A stretch of 64,000 nucleotides of DNA, taken from assembly GCA_963708575.1 (NCBI GenBank), contig CAVPTB010000007.1, positions 1,302,001 through 1,366,000 on the forward strand. The letters run 5' to 3'. Numbering within the stretch: the stretch's first letter is position 1; each line of letters begins with the position of its first letter. Both the position numbers and the translations under genes were made by a program. Source of the stretch: DASVWZ01 sp963708575. Lineage in GTDB: Bacteria; Acidobacteriota; Terriglobia; Terriglobales; Acidobacteriaceae. Below, piece by piece: positions 35,068 to 43,190 of this stretch. The notes under the pieces were generated by a model, which was given only the letters and a program-made list of their open reading frames with translations, searched no databases and was not told the DNA's origin.

Positions 35068-36186
35068 ATGGCAATTGCTGGTCAAATATCATTCGAAGAA
35101 AAACCGACGGTCATTCCGACTACGATGCAAGCCGTGGTGTACCACGGGCGGAATGACGTCCGCCTCGAAACCGTTCCGGTACCGGAAATAGGCAAAGGCG
35201 AGATCCTGGTACGGGTGCACACCTGCGGCATTTGCGGCACCGACCTCAAAAAGATTTCCACCGGTTCCCATTCCGCGCCCCGCATCTTCGGCCATGAGAC
35301 GTCGGGAATTGTTGCCGCTGTGGGCGAGGGAGTCAGACAATTTCGCCCCGGGGACCGCGTCATGGTGTTTCATCACATCCCCTGCCGAAAGTGCTTTTAC
35401 TGCCAGCACAGAACGTTTGCTCAATGCGAGACCTACAAGAAGGTCGGGTGCACTGCTGGCTTTGAGGCGTCTGGCGGGGGGTTTGCCGAATATGTGCGCG
35501 TCATGGACTGGATCGTCCAGCAGGGCACGGTGAGAATTCCTGACGGCGTTTCCTTTGAGCAGGCCTGTTTCGTGGAACCCGTAAATACGTGCCTGAAGGG
35601 AATCGATTCCCTCGAGATCGAGCCCGGGGAGACGGTCCTCTCCATAGGACAGGGTCCCATCGGTATCATATTGAGTACATTGGCCAAACGTGCGGGAGCT
35701 AGCGTAATAACTTCCGATTTATATCCGCAGAGGCTTACAATAAGTAGAACATTCGGTTTACAAAACGGAATCGATGCTTCACGGAGAGACACGGTGGAAG
35801 CCGTGCGTGAGCAGACCGCAGGCCGTGGCGCCGACGTAGCTATTTTAGCCGTGGGTGGCAACAGCCTGATCCGGACCGCGATGGATGCGGTGCGTCCCGG
35901 CGGACGGGTTTTGTTATTTGCGCAGACAGTGCGGGGAGAGGCCACAATCGACCCTGCGGCCGTTTGCGTTGACGAGAAAACATTGTTGGGGTCGTATAGC
36001 GCTTCTGTCGAATTGCAGGAGGACTCGGTGCAGTTCGTGATGAGCCGTGAAATGGATTTGGAACGGTTAATCAGTCACCGCTTTCCCTTGTCTCGCGCAG
36101 TCGAAGCCCTGGAGCTAGCTGCCCACCCCCAACCGGATTCGATGAAAATCGTGATCCAGCCGGGCAGCGTTTGGGGAGGAGTTTAG
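35068..36186 (+). CDS. Zinc-dependent alcohol dehydrogenase (MDR), hopanoid operon copy 1
   Basis: 372 aa, medium-chain dehydrogenase. Catalytic zinc ligands are in CGICGTD and GHETSG; the structural zinc motif is CRKCFYCQHRTFAQC; the coenzyme-binding strand is VLSIGQGPIGIILSTLAKRAGA. It is nine bases after hpnG and one base before a second dehydrogenase gene. The substrate is unknown. In this operon a plausible role is reduction of the aldehyde form of ribosylhopane, which would give bacteriohopanetetrol; that is inference from position only. N-terminal 18 residues before MQAVVYHGRNDV may be over-extended; ATG at 35125 is an alternative start. Confidence 0.88.
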   Translation: MAIAGQISFEEKPTVIPTTMQAVVYHGRNDVRLETVPVPEIGKGEILVRVHTCGICGTDLKKISTGSHSAPRIFGHETSGIVAAVGEGVRQFRPGDRVMVFHHIPCRKCFYCQHRTFAQCETYKKVGCTAGFEASGGGFAEYVRVMDWIVQQGTVRIPDGVSFEQACFVEPVNTCLKGIDSLEIEPGETVLSIGQGPIGIILSTLAKRAGASVITSDLYPQRLTISRTFGLQNGIDASRRDTVEAVREQTAGRGADVAILAVGGNSLIRTAMDAVRPGGRVLLFAQTVRGEATIDPAAVCVDEKTLLGSYSASVELQEDSVQFVMSREMDLERLISHRFPLSRAVEALELAAHPQPDSMKIVIQPGSVWGGV

Positions 36187-36187
36187 A

Positions 36188-37237
36188 GTGAACGGCAAAA
36201 TGACCGCAGCGGTCCTCTATGGCAAAGAGGACGTGAAAATCGAGAAAGTTCCGATTCCGCGCGTCGGCGAAGGCGAGGTCCTGGTTAAAGTGCAGGTAGC
36301 TTTGACCTGTGGCACCGACCTCAAGGTCTATCAGCGCGGCTATCACGCGCGCATGATCGTGCCGCCCGCCTTGTTTGGTCACGAACTGGCCGGAACCATC
36401 GAAGAAGTAGGCCCAGGTGTCCGCGGCTTCCGCAAAGGAATGCGTGTCGTCGCGCTAAATTCTGCTCCCTGTGGCATGTGTTTTTATTGCTCCAAGCACC
36501 AGCCCAATCTTTGTGAAGATTTGCTGTTCAACAATGGCGCTTACGCCGAATACATCCGCATTCCGCAACGCATTGTTGAAAAGAACATGCTCGCCATTCC
36601 ACCGCATGTCACATTTGAAGAGGCCGCTATGGTCGAACCTCTCGCCTGCGTTCTCCGGGGACTGCACGAGACAGGCGTAGAGATCGGCGATACGGTCACT
36701 GTGATCGGCGGCGGTCCAATCGGACTGATGTTCGTGCAGGTCGCGAAGGCCGTCGGTTGCAACGTCATTGCCGTGGTGAAGCGCGATTCTCAAGTTGAAG
36801 CGGCCAAGCACATGGGCGCGCACGAAGTAGTTCAGATCACAAAGGTAAAAGATCCGGTGGAAGCTGTCCGCGCCTTGTCCCCTGAAAAGCGCGGAGGCGA
36901 TGTCGTCATTGAGGCGGTCGGCCGTACGGAAGCCTGGGAATGGGCCATTGACATGGTTCGCAAAGGCGGCACGGTCAACTTCTTTGGGGGGTGTGCGAGC
37001 GGTACAAAAGTCCAGCTCGACACGAACCGGCTGCACTATTCAGAAGTTACATTGAAAGCGACTTTCCATCACACGCCGGAGACGGTACGCCGGGCTTTTG
37101 CCTTGATCTCGGAAAAGAAGGTCCGTTCCACTGACTACATTACCGGCGAGGCGCCGCTGTCGCGGTTGCAGCAAGTTCTGCATCACATGCTGAACCGCAA
37201 TGGCGATATCAAGACGGCCATCATTCCCGGCCACTGA
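36188..37237 (+). CDS. Zinc-dependent alcohol dehydrogenase (MDR), hopanoid operon copy 2
   Basis: 349 aa, paralogue of the preceding protein. Catalytic zinc ligands in LTCGTDLK and GHELAGTIEEVG; structural zinc motif CGMCFYCSKHQPNLC; coenzyme strand VTVIGGGPIGLMFVQVAKAVGC; later GGDVVIEAVGRTEAWEWAIDMV. GTG start at 36188, one base after the stop of copy 1, so the two are made together. They may form a heteromer or act in successive steps. Substrate unknown; hopanoid side-chain reduction is the contextual guess. Confidence 0.88.
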   Translation: MNGKMTAAVLYGKEDVKIEKVPIPRVGEGEVLVKVQVALTCGTDLKVYQRGYHARMIVPPALFGHELAGTIEEVGPGVRGFRKGMRVVALNSAPCGMCFYCSKHQPNLCEDLLFNNGAYAEYIRIPQRIVEKNMLAIPPHVTFEEAAMVEPLACVLRGLHETGVEIGDTVTVIGGGPIGLMFVQVAKAVGCNVIAVVKRDSQVEAAKHMGAHEVVQITKVKDPVEAVRALSPEKRGGDVVIEAVGRTEAWEWAIDMVRKGGTVNFFGGCASGTKVQLDTNRLHYSEVTLKATFHHTPETVRRAFALISEKKVRSTDYITGEAPLSRLQQVLHHMLNRNGDIKTAIIPGH

Positions 37238-37287
37238 ACCAGCGACTTCCACGACTGCGAGATAGTGAAAGGAGGACGGAACTGATC

Positions 37288-38238
37288 ATGTCGTCGATTG
37301 CCAACCATCATTCCGGGATTTCCTCCAAGGCAGTGCCAGTTGACGGATGGAGTAATCTGCCGGCTGAATATGCGATCCCGGATTCGGCCCCGTCGCTCGA
37401 TCAAGCTCGCGAATACTGCCGAAAACTGGCACGCTCGCACTACGAGAATTTTTCCGTCGCCAGCTGGTTCCTGCCGAGCCGTCTGCGTCAGCACTTTTTT
37501 AATGTTTATTCCTATTGCCGAATCTCCGATGATTTAGGTGACGAAGTTGGGGATACATTAGCCTCCTTGCAACTGCTCGACCAATGGCAGTCGGAGCTTG
37601 ATGCGTGTTACGACGGCAGCCCGCGCCATCCCGTATTTGTCGCGCTCGCGGAAACAGTACGGCAGTTCGAGATTCCCAAGCACGAGTTTGTTGATCTGCT
37701 TACCGCCTTCCGCCAAGACCAGCGGACGACCCGCTATGAGACGTTCAACGACCTGCTCGGCTATTGCCGATATTCGGCGAACCCCGTGGGTCACCTCGTA
37801 CTCTACCTTTGCGGTTATCGCGACTCCGAACGCCAAGAGCTCTCGGACTACACCTGCACCGCGCTGCAGATGGCGAATTTCTGGCAGGATGTCAGCACCG
37901 ACTACGAAAAGGGCCGCATTTATCTTCCCCTTGAAGATCTGCGCCGCTTCGGGGTTAGCGAAGCTGATATAGCCGCACAGCGCAATACTGCCGCCTTCTG
38001 TGACCTGTTGCAGTTCGAGGTAGAGCGCGCTCGCGAGTGGTTCGAACGTGGTTTGCCCCTGATCAAGAAAGTTGATCGTGAGTTAGCCGTCGATCTGGAT
38101 CTCTTTAGCCGGGGTGGGCTGGAGATTCTGGATGCCATCGAATCGCAGGGATTCAACGTACTGGGGCGGCGTCCATCCATTTCTAAGTCGCGCAAGCTGG
38201 CGTTGGTAGCGCGCGCGGCCATTGGAAAGCTGCTATGA
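37288..38238 (+). CDS. hpnC: Presqualene/squalene synthase-type protein HpnC
   Basis: 316 aa, trans-isoprenyl diphosphate synthase fold. Motifs: FSVASWFLPSRLRQHFFNVYSYCRISDDLGDEVG, seen as the pieces RISDDLGDE (first Asp-rich motif) and QMANFWQDVSTDYEKGRIYLP (second motif region). HpnC converts hydroxysqualene or its precursor in the three-enzyme HpnCDE route from farnesyl diphosphate to squalene. ATG 37288 with AGGAGG upstream. Overlaps hpnD by four bases. Confidence 0.93.
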   Translation: MSSIANHHSGISSKAVPVDGWSNLPAEYAIPDSAPSLDQAREYCRKLARSHYENFSVASWFLPSRLRQHFFNVYSYCRISDDLGDEVGDTLASLQLLDQWQSELDACYDGSPRHPVFVALAETVRQFEIPKHEFVDLLTAFRQDQRTTRYETFNDLLGYCRYSANPVGHLVLYLCGYRDSERQELSDYTCTALQMANFWQDVSTDYEKGRIYLPLEDLRRFGVSEADIAAQRNTAAFCDLLQFEVERAREWFERGLPLIKKVDRELAVDLDLFSRGGLEILDAIESQGFNVLGRRPSISKSRKLALVARAAIGKLL

Positions 38239-39173
38239 GCACCGCCGTGCAACAGGCCCCTACACCGTTCGCGCCGACCCACTCCCAGTTGCAGGTTGCT
38301 TATTCCGTCTGCCGGGGTATCACGCGGACTGCGGCCAAGAATTTCTACTACGGGTTTCTGGTTCTACCGAAGCCCAAGCGCCAGGCCCTCTCTGCGGTTT
38401 ACGCATTTATGCGCCGCTGCGACGACATCGTGGACGACACCAGTCTGCCGGCTCGCGACCGGCAGCAACGGCTCGACGCATGGCTGGATTCTGTTCATCG
38501 CGCACTCGCTGGCTATCCCACTGACGAGCCCGTTCTGCTCGCACTCACCGACGCGCAGCGTCGCTTTGACATTCAAGTTGGATTGCTCGATCAGTTGGCG
38601 TACGGCACGGCTATGGATCTGGAGAATCCCAGGTCCGCCGACGATCAGAACCAGAGCGCCGTCATTCAGTATCCAACCTTCGAGGACCTGCGTCTTTACT
38701 GCTATCGAGTGGCATCCGTCGTCGGTCTAGTCTGTATTCGTATTTTTGGCTATAAAGACCCAGCGGCCGAACCCCTCGCGGAGCGATGTGGACTCGCCTT
38801 TCAGCTCACTAACATCATTCGTGACGTGAAAGAAGACGCCGCCATGGGCCGCGTCTATCTGCCCCAGGAAGATCTTGCTCGATTCCACCTGTCTGAGTCC
38901 GATCTGCAAGGTCCGACCGACCTTGGACGAATTCGCCCTGTGCTGGAGTTCGAAGCGGAGCGGGCTCGGGAATGCTATCAGGCAGGGGATGAACTCATCC
39001 CCATGGTCGACGAAGACAGCCAACCGGCGCTGTGGGTTTTGATCACGATCTACCGCAAGCTGCTCGACAAGATTTCCGCGCGGCAATTCGACGTCTTCCA
39101 AGGCAAAGTCAGTCTCACATTTCGCGAAAAGCTTACCGTCCTGGGAAAGGGCTTCGCCAAGCGCCTCCTGTAA
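38235..39173 (+). CDS. hpnD: Presqualene diphosphate synthase HpnD
   Basis: 312 aa. It condenses two farnesyl diphosphates to presqualene diphosphate. First Asp-rich motif in YAFMRRCDDIVDD and second in QLTNIIRDVKEDAAMGRVYLP, plus YCYRVASVVGLVCIRIFGY. ATG overlaps the hpnC stop (ATGA), and its TAA overlaps the hpnE ATG (TAATG), so hpnC-hpnD-hpnE are tightly coupled. Confidence 0.95.
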   Translation: MSTAVQQAPTPFAPTHSQLQVAYSVCRGITRTAAKNFYYGFLVLPKPKRQALSAVYAFMRRCDDIVDDTSLPARDRQQRLDAWLDSVHRALAGYPTDEPVLLALTDAQRRFDIQVGLLDQLAYGTAMDLENPRSADDQNQSAVIQYPTFEDLRLYCYRVASVVGLVCIRIFGYKDPAAEPLAERCGLAFQLTNIIRDVKEDAAMGRVYLPQEDLARFHLSESDLQGPTDLGRIRPVLEFEAERARECYQAGDELIPMVDEDSQPALWVLITIYRKLLDKISARQFDVFQGKVSLTFREKLTVLGKGFAKRLL

Positions 39174-40561
39174 TGAGCGGAGATTCCCCCAAAACAGTAG
39201 CCATCATTGGAGGAGGTCTGGCCGGTCTGGCCGCCGGTTGCGCCCTGGCCGACTCCGGCTTTCGTATCACCTTGTTCGAACGCCGACCTTTCCTCGGAGG
39301 CAGGGCATCGTCCTATCAACATCCCGCCACGGGCGAAGTCGTCGACAACTGCCAGCACGTTCTCTTTGGCTCCTGCACAAATCTAATCGAGTTCTATCGG
39401 CGCATCGGAGTGGCCGACAAAATCCGCTGGTCCGACGAAATGACGTTCATCGAGCCCGGCGGACGGCAATCGGTGATGAAGCCCTCGTCTTTACCCGCGC
39501 CTTTGCAAACTGCGCCTTCTTTTCTGAAGTTTTCATTCCTCAGTCTTCAGGACAAGATGGCCATCGCGCGGGCATTCGCTGCCTTGATGCCTGCCGCACC
39601 GAAAGACAATGGTCGCCCTTTTCTGGACTGGTTACATGATCATCATCAGACTGAAGGTGCGATTGAGCGATTCTGGAAGCCGGTGCTGATCAGCGCTCTC
39701 AGCGAGGATCTCGACCGTATGTCACTGCCTGCGGCGGCACAAGTCGTGCGCGAGTCCCTGAAGTCGGAAGATGCACGAAGGATGGGCATTCCAACTATTC
39801 CGCTGACGGACCTCTACAACGCGGCGCGGGATTACATTGTGGCCCGGGGCGGGGAAGTACGGGTTCGCTCCGGTGTCGACAGCCTGCAACCTCAAGCAGA
39901 TGGTCAGGTGGTTGGCTTTGCGGGGACCACCAGCACGTTTGATTTGGCTGTGCTCGCTCTGCCGTTCTTTGCTTTGGGCTCGGTCTTGCCCCAGAACGGA
40001 GCGTCCCAGCCTCTACGCGATCAGATCGCACAATTTGAAAGCTCTCCCATTGCCGGAGTTCACCTCTGGTTTGATCGGCAGATTACGAATCTCGAACATG
40101 CTGTGCTCCTCGATCGCACGATTCAATGGATGTTTCACAAGTCGATGTTGCTGGGACGTCAGGGAGACGGCAGCTACATTGAATTGGTGGTTAGCTCTTC
40201 CAAGAATCTGATCGACAAGACCAAGCAGGAGATCGTGGATCTCGTGCTGGCAGAGGTGAGAGAGTTTTTCCCAGAGGCGCGCGGCGCAAATCTGGTGAAG
40301 TCCACAGTCATCAAAGAGCTGAACGCGACCTACTCGCCGCGGCCCGGAATCGATCTCTATCGTCCTAAGTCCGTAACCGTTTGGCCCGGAGTCTTTCTTG
40401 CGGGCGACTGGACTGCTACGGGCTGGCCCGCGACTATGGAAGGCGCAGTACGCAGCGGCTACCTGGCAGCGGAAGCGTTAACCATGGCTTGGGGGAGCAA
40501 CCGGAGTTTTCTCGTTCCTGATTTGCCTGCGAGCGGACTGATGCGATTGTTTCGCTCGTGA
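39173..40561 (+). CDS. hpnE: Hydroxysqualene dehydroxylase HpnE
   Basis: 462 aa, FAD-dependent amine-oxidase/phytoene-desaturase-like enzyme. Rossmann motif VAIIGGGLAGLAAGCALADSG near the N-terminus, ERRPFLGGRASSYQH, and the C-terminal FAD-binding GVFLAGDWTATGWPATMEGA. It reduces hydroxysqualene to squalene, the last step before Shc. Start ATG 39173 overlaps the hpnD stop by one base; a longer frame from 39032 runs inside hpnD and is not used. Last gene of the plus-strand hopanoid operon. Confidence 0.95.
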   Translation: MSGDSPKTVAIIGGGLAGLAAGCALADSGFRITLFERRPFLGGRASSYQHPATGEVVDNCQHVLFGSCTNLIEFYRRIGVADKIRWSDEMTFIEPGGRQSVMKPSSLPAPLQTAPSFLKFSFLSLQDKMAIARAFAALMPAAPKDNGRPFLDWLHDHHQTEGAIERFWKPVLISALSEDLDRMSLPAAAQVVRESLKSEDARRMGIPTIPLTDLYNAARDYIVARGGEVRVRSGVDSLQPQADGQVVGFAGTTSTFDLAVLALPFFALGSVLPQNGASQPLRDQIAQFESSPIAGVHLWFDRQITNLEHAVLLDRTIQWMFHKSMLLGRQGDGSYIELVVSSSKNLIDKTKQEIVDLVLAEVREFFPEARGANLVKSTVIKELNATYSPRPGIDLYRPKSVTVWPGVFLAGDWTATGWPATMEGAVRSGYLAAEALTMAWGSNRSFLVPDLPASGLMRLFRS

Positions 40562-40627
40562 GCCGACTTCGGGGCTCAACGGAAAAGGCACTGACCACCA
40601 GGGAAGACCGCCTCCTGAACCACCTCG

Positions 40628-41008
40628 TCACACCGCCAGCATAACTACGCCGCCTGCTACCAGCAGCGCGGCGATCCATCTGCGGCGATCCACACGCTCA
40701 TGCAGAAATACCTTCGCCGCCACTGCGTTGGCAACGAACGTTAACGACGACGAGGCGGGCACGACAAAGCTGACGTCGCCCCAGGAGAGTCCGAACAGCA
40801 GGCTATAGAAGGCGATGGCCATTGCCCCGATCCCGCCAAAGAAAGCTGGCGTCTGCAGAACTCGCCGAACGACCGACATAAATCCACTCTTTCGCCACAG
40901 AGCATGCACGTCGCCTACTTGCTTCATGGCTCGAGCCAGCAACACATCTCCGGTGGTCGATGCCAGAACAATCAGAGTGACTGCGCCCCATGCGTAGAAC
41001 TGCCTCAT
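40628..41008 (-). CDS. Small EamA/SMR-type four-helix membrane protein, copy B
   Basis: 126 aa, four predicted membrane helices: WGAVTLIVLASTTGDVLLA, FFGGIGAMAIAFYSLLFGL, SFVVPASSSLTFVANAVAA and WIAALLVAGGVVMLAV. This is half the size of an EamA transporter, like SMR proteins and ArnE/ArnF. It overlaps the upstream partner (41005-41442) by four bases, so the two probably form a heterodimer. Conserved features such as FGLSWGDVSFVVPASSS are shared between the two. Next to hpnJ, so a lipid or sugar-lipid flipping role is possible but unproven. Confidence 0.8.
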   Translation of the reverse strand: MRQFYAWGAVTLIVLASTTGDVLLARAMKQVGDVHALWRKSGFMSVVRRVLQTPAFFGGIGAMAIAFYSLLFGLSWGDVSFVVPASSSLTFVANAVAAKVFLHERVDRRRWIAALLVAGGVVMLAV

Positions 41009-41442
41009 CGGGACGCCTCCGCTGCTGCCTTCGACAAGCGTGAGTCAGAGGCCGGCTTCTGAGGCCTGTGAGTGAGTTCCGGACCTTGCGTAACGAATCC
41101 CACGCCTCCCGAGATTAACAGCACGCCAATCCAGCGGCTAATGCTGACGTGCTCATGAAGCAAAAAGCGTCCGACGAGCGTGATTAGAACGTAACTGAGA
41201 GATGTGGCCGGCAAGACAAAGGTGAGGTCAGCCCAGGAAAGGGCATTGATATAGCAGGCGAAGAATCCCAGTAAAAACAAAATCCCGAGCGCGAGCTCGG
41301 GATGCAAGACGAACAGAAAGATGCTGCTAATGTGATCCAGAGAGATGCCACCGGTCGCCCGCATTCCCCGCGAGAGCAAAGTATCTCCGACGGCCGACAG
41401 AATGGTCACGCCAGCCAGCACCAGATACTTGCGTAAAGTCAC
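41005..41442 (-). CDS. Small EamA/SMR-type four-helix membrane protein, copy A
   Basis: 145 aa, four membrane helices: VLAGVTILSAVGDTLLS, ALGILFLLGFFACYINAL, LTFVLPATSLSYVLITLVG and WIGVLLISGGVGFV, followed by a hydrophilic tail. Matches its partner at 40628 in ALSWADLTFVLPATS and in LLHEHVSISRWIG. It starts eight bases after the hpnJ stop, giving a transcription unit hpnJ-copy A-copy B. Pairs of this design (ArnE/ArnF) flip undecaprenyl-linked aminosugar; a hopanoid-sugar substrate would fit this position. Confidence 0.8.
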   Translation of the reverse strand: MTLRKYLVLAGVTILSAVGDTLLSRGMRATGGISLDHISSIFLFVLHPELALGILFLLGFFACYINALSWADLTFVLPATSLSYVLITLVGRFLLHEHVSISRWIGVLLISGGVGFVTQGPELTHRPQKPASDSRLSKAAAEASR

Positions 41443-41450
41443 TTGATTTC

Positions 41451-42929
41451 CTACGCGTTTGCCGGCTCAACTGCGGTTGCGGAATCCTGCTTCTCGCGCT
41501 TGTCCTTCACCCACTTATTTCGCATGGAGCGCGTCTTCAGGAAAGTCTTTGCTTCTCTGTAAAGCCGTTTCCGCTCCACGCTATTGAATGCGGACTTCCT
41601 CAGAATGCGGAAGACCGCTTTCGGGCGGAAGTAGTACTCGTCGTAGAAGCGATGTACCGATTCCATGATTTCGTCCGCGGGCAGGCCGGGATATTGAATG
41701 TGGGCAAGCTGATGTCCACCCTCATCGACCATTTTGTTATCGCCGACCATGAAGCCGTTCTTCACAGCATAGTCGTAAAGCTCGGTTCCCGGATAAGCGT
41801 GAGCCACTGAGACCTGAATCGTCTCAACATCAAGCTCCTTCGCGAAGTTGATGGTGTTCCGAATGGTTTCGCGAGTCTCGCCCGGTAATCCAAGAATGAA
41901 GTCACCGTGAACCACCAAGCCGAGTTTGTGACAATCCTTGGTAAACTGCCGGGCGCGTTCGATAGTCGCACCCTTCTTAATGTTTTTCAGAATTTGCTGA
42001 TCGCCCGATTCGTAGCCCACAATCAACAGCCGGCAACCCGCTTCTTTCATGGCCTTCAGCGTTTCATAATCAGTTGTAACGCGTGAGGTGCAAGACCAGG
42101 TGAGTTTCAGCGGCTTCAGCTTGGCGCACAGTTCGATGGTGCGTGCTGCCTGAATGTTGAAGGTATCGTCATCGAAGAAAAATTCTCTGACGTTCGGCCA
42201 AAGTTCTTTTGCCTTGGCCATCTCTGCTGCGACATCGTCCGTAGAGCGCTTCCGCCACGGATGTCCGCTCAGAGTCTGCGGCCAGAGACAGAAGGTGCAC
42301 TGCGCGGGACAGCCTCGCGTGGTGTAGAGCGAAACGAAGGGATAGAGCAGGAACGGCACGTTGTATTTCGTCACGTCCAGATCCCGCTTATAGACGTCCG
42401 TCACGTGCGGCATCGCATCCAGATCTTGCATCTGCGGCCGGTCGGCGTTGTGCACGACCGAGCCGTTTTTCAGGAACGACGCGCCGAGAATCTCTTCCAG
42501 CGGCTTGCCCTGTGCAAATTCCACCACCGCCAGATCGAATTCCTTCCTAACAATGAAATCGATGGCAGGGCAATCGCGCAAAGACTTCTCCGGCAACACG
42601 CTGACGTGCGGCCCGACAAATGCAATCTTGATCTTCGGATTCGCCTCTTTGATCTTCTGGGAAAGGCGGATGTCGCCGGGGAACCCGGGAGTGCTGGTAA
42701 ACAGCACCATGAATTCATATTCCTTGGCGATCTCGATAGTTTCTTCCGCAGAGATATGGTGCGGAGGCGCGTCCAGAAGCCGGGCACCCTCCAGCATTCC
42801 GGCCGGATAAGCGAGCCATACCGGGTACCAATAAGACTCGATTTCACGAGTCGCCGGCCAACGCGAACCGGCTCCCCCGTCGAAGTTTTCAAACGAAGGC
42901 GGATTCAGAAACAGTGTTTTTAATGGCAT
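41451..42929 (-). CDS. hpnJ: Hopanoid biosynthesis radical SAM protein HpnJ
   Basis: 492 aa. The start KTLFLNPPSFENFDGGAGSR and REIESYWYPVWLAYPAGML is highly characteristic of HpnJ. A B12-binding-like domain (VLFTSTPGFPGDIRLSQ, IAFVGPHVSVLPEKSL) precedes the radical SAM domain (TTRGCPAQCTFCLWPQ; the three cluster cysteines are in CPAQCTFC). HpnJ is required for the BHT cyclitol ether head group, after HpnI and HpnK. Neither of those is in the window. ATG at 42929 precedes the conserved first strand; TTG at 42938 is an in-frame alternative. Confidence 0.93.
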   Translation of the reverse strand: MPLKTLFLNPPSFENFDGGAGSRWPATREIESYWYPVWLAYPAGMLEGARLLDAPPHHISAEETIEIAKEYEFMVLFTSTPGFPGDIRLSQKIKEANPKIKIAFVGPHVSVLPEKSLRDCPAIDFIVRKEFDLAVVEFAQGKPLEEILGASFLKNGSVVHNADRPQMQDLDAMPHVTDVYKRDLDVTKYNVPFLLYPFVSLYTTRGCPAQCTFCLWPQTLSGHPWRKRSTDDVAAEMAKAKELWPNVREFFFDDDTFNIQAARTIELCAKLKPLKLTWSCTSRVTTDYETLKAMKEAGCRLLIVGYESGDQQILKNIKKGATIERARQFTKDCHKLGLVVHGDFILGLPGETRETIRNTINFAKELDVETIQVSVAHAYPGTELYDYAVKNGFMVGDNKMVDEGGHQLAHIQYPGLPADEIMESVHRFYDEYYFRPKAVFRILRKSAFNSVERKRLYREAKTFLKTRSMRNKWVKDKREKQDSATAVEPANA

Positions 42930-43190
42930 AGGATTCAATCACTTATCTTAACATTCCGGGGACGTTTCCATCCTGTCCGGAGTACATACAGAGTTAAGTC
43001 CAAAAGCCCGAATAGACGCACTACCCCACAAGTATGTTAGCAGTCTAGCGGCTAAGCGCCGCCCCCGCAAAGTGTTTACGGCGAATGGGTTGTTAGATGC
43101 ATTGAGGGGCGAAAACGACCCCTCTGCGGATACCCTAAGATCGCCGGTGGTACCGAGATTTCGTCGCCATGTCCTGGCCCTGTTTTACCC
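42930..43190. other. Intergenic region between hpnJ and the TolC-like gene
   Basis: No coding frame is supported. One hairpin is clear: GAGGGG (43104-43109) with CCCCTC (43119-43124) and an inner CG pair around AAAA, downstream of the minus-strand tolC-like gene and probably its 3' end, although no strong T-run follows. The hpnJ promoter must lie in the part near 42940-43000, but I see no clear hexamers. Confidence 0.4.
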
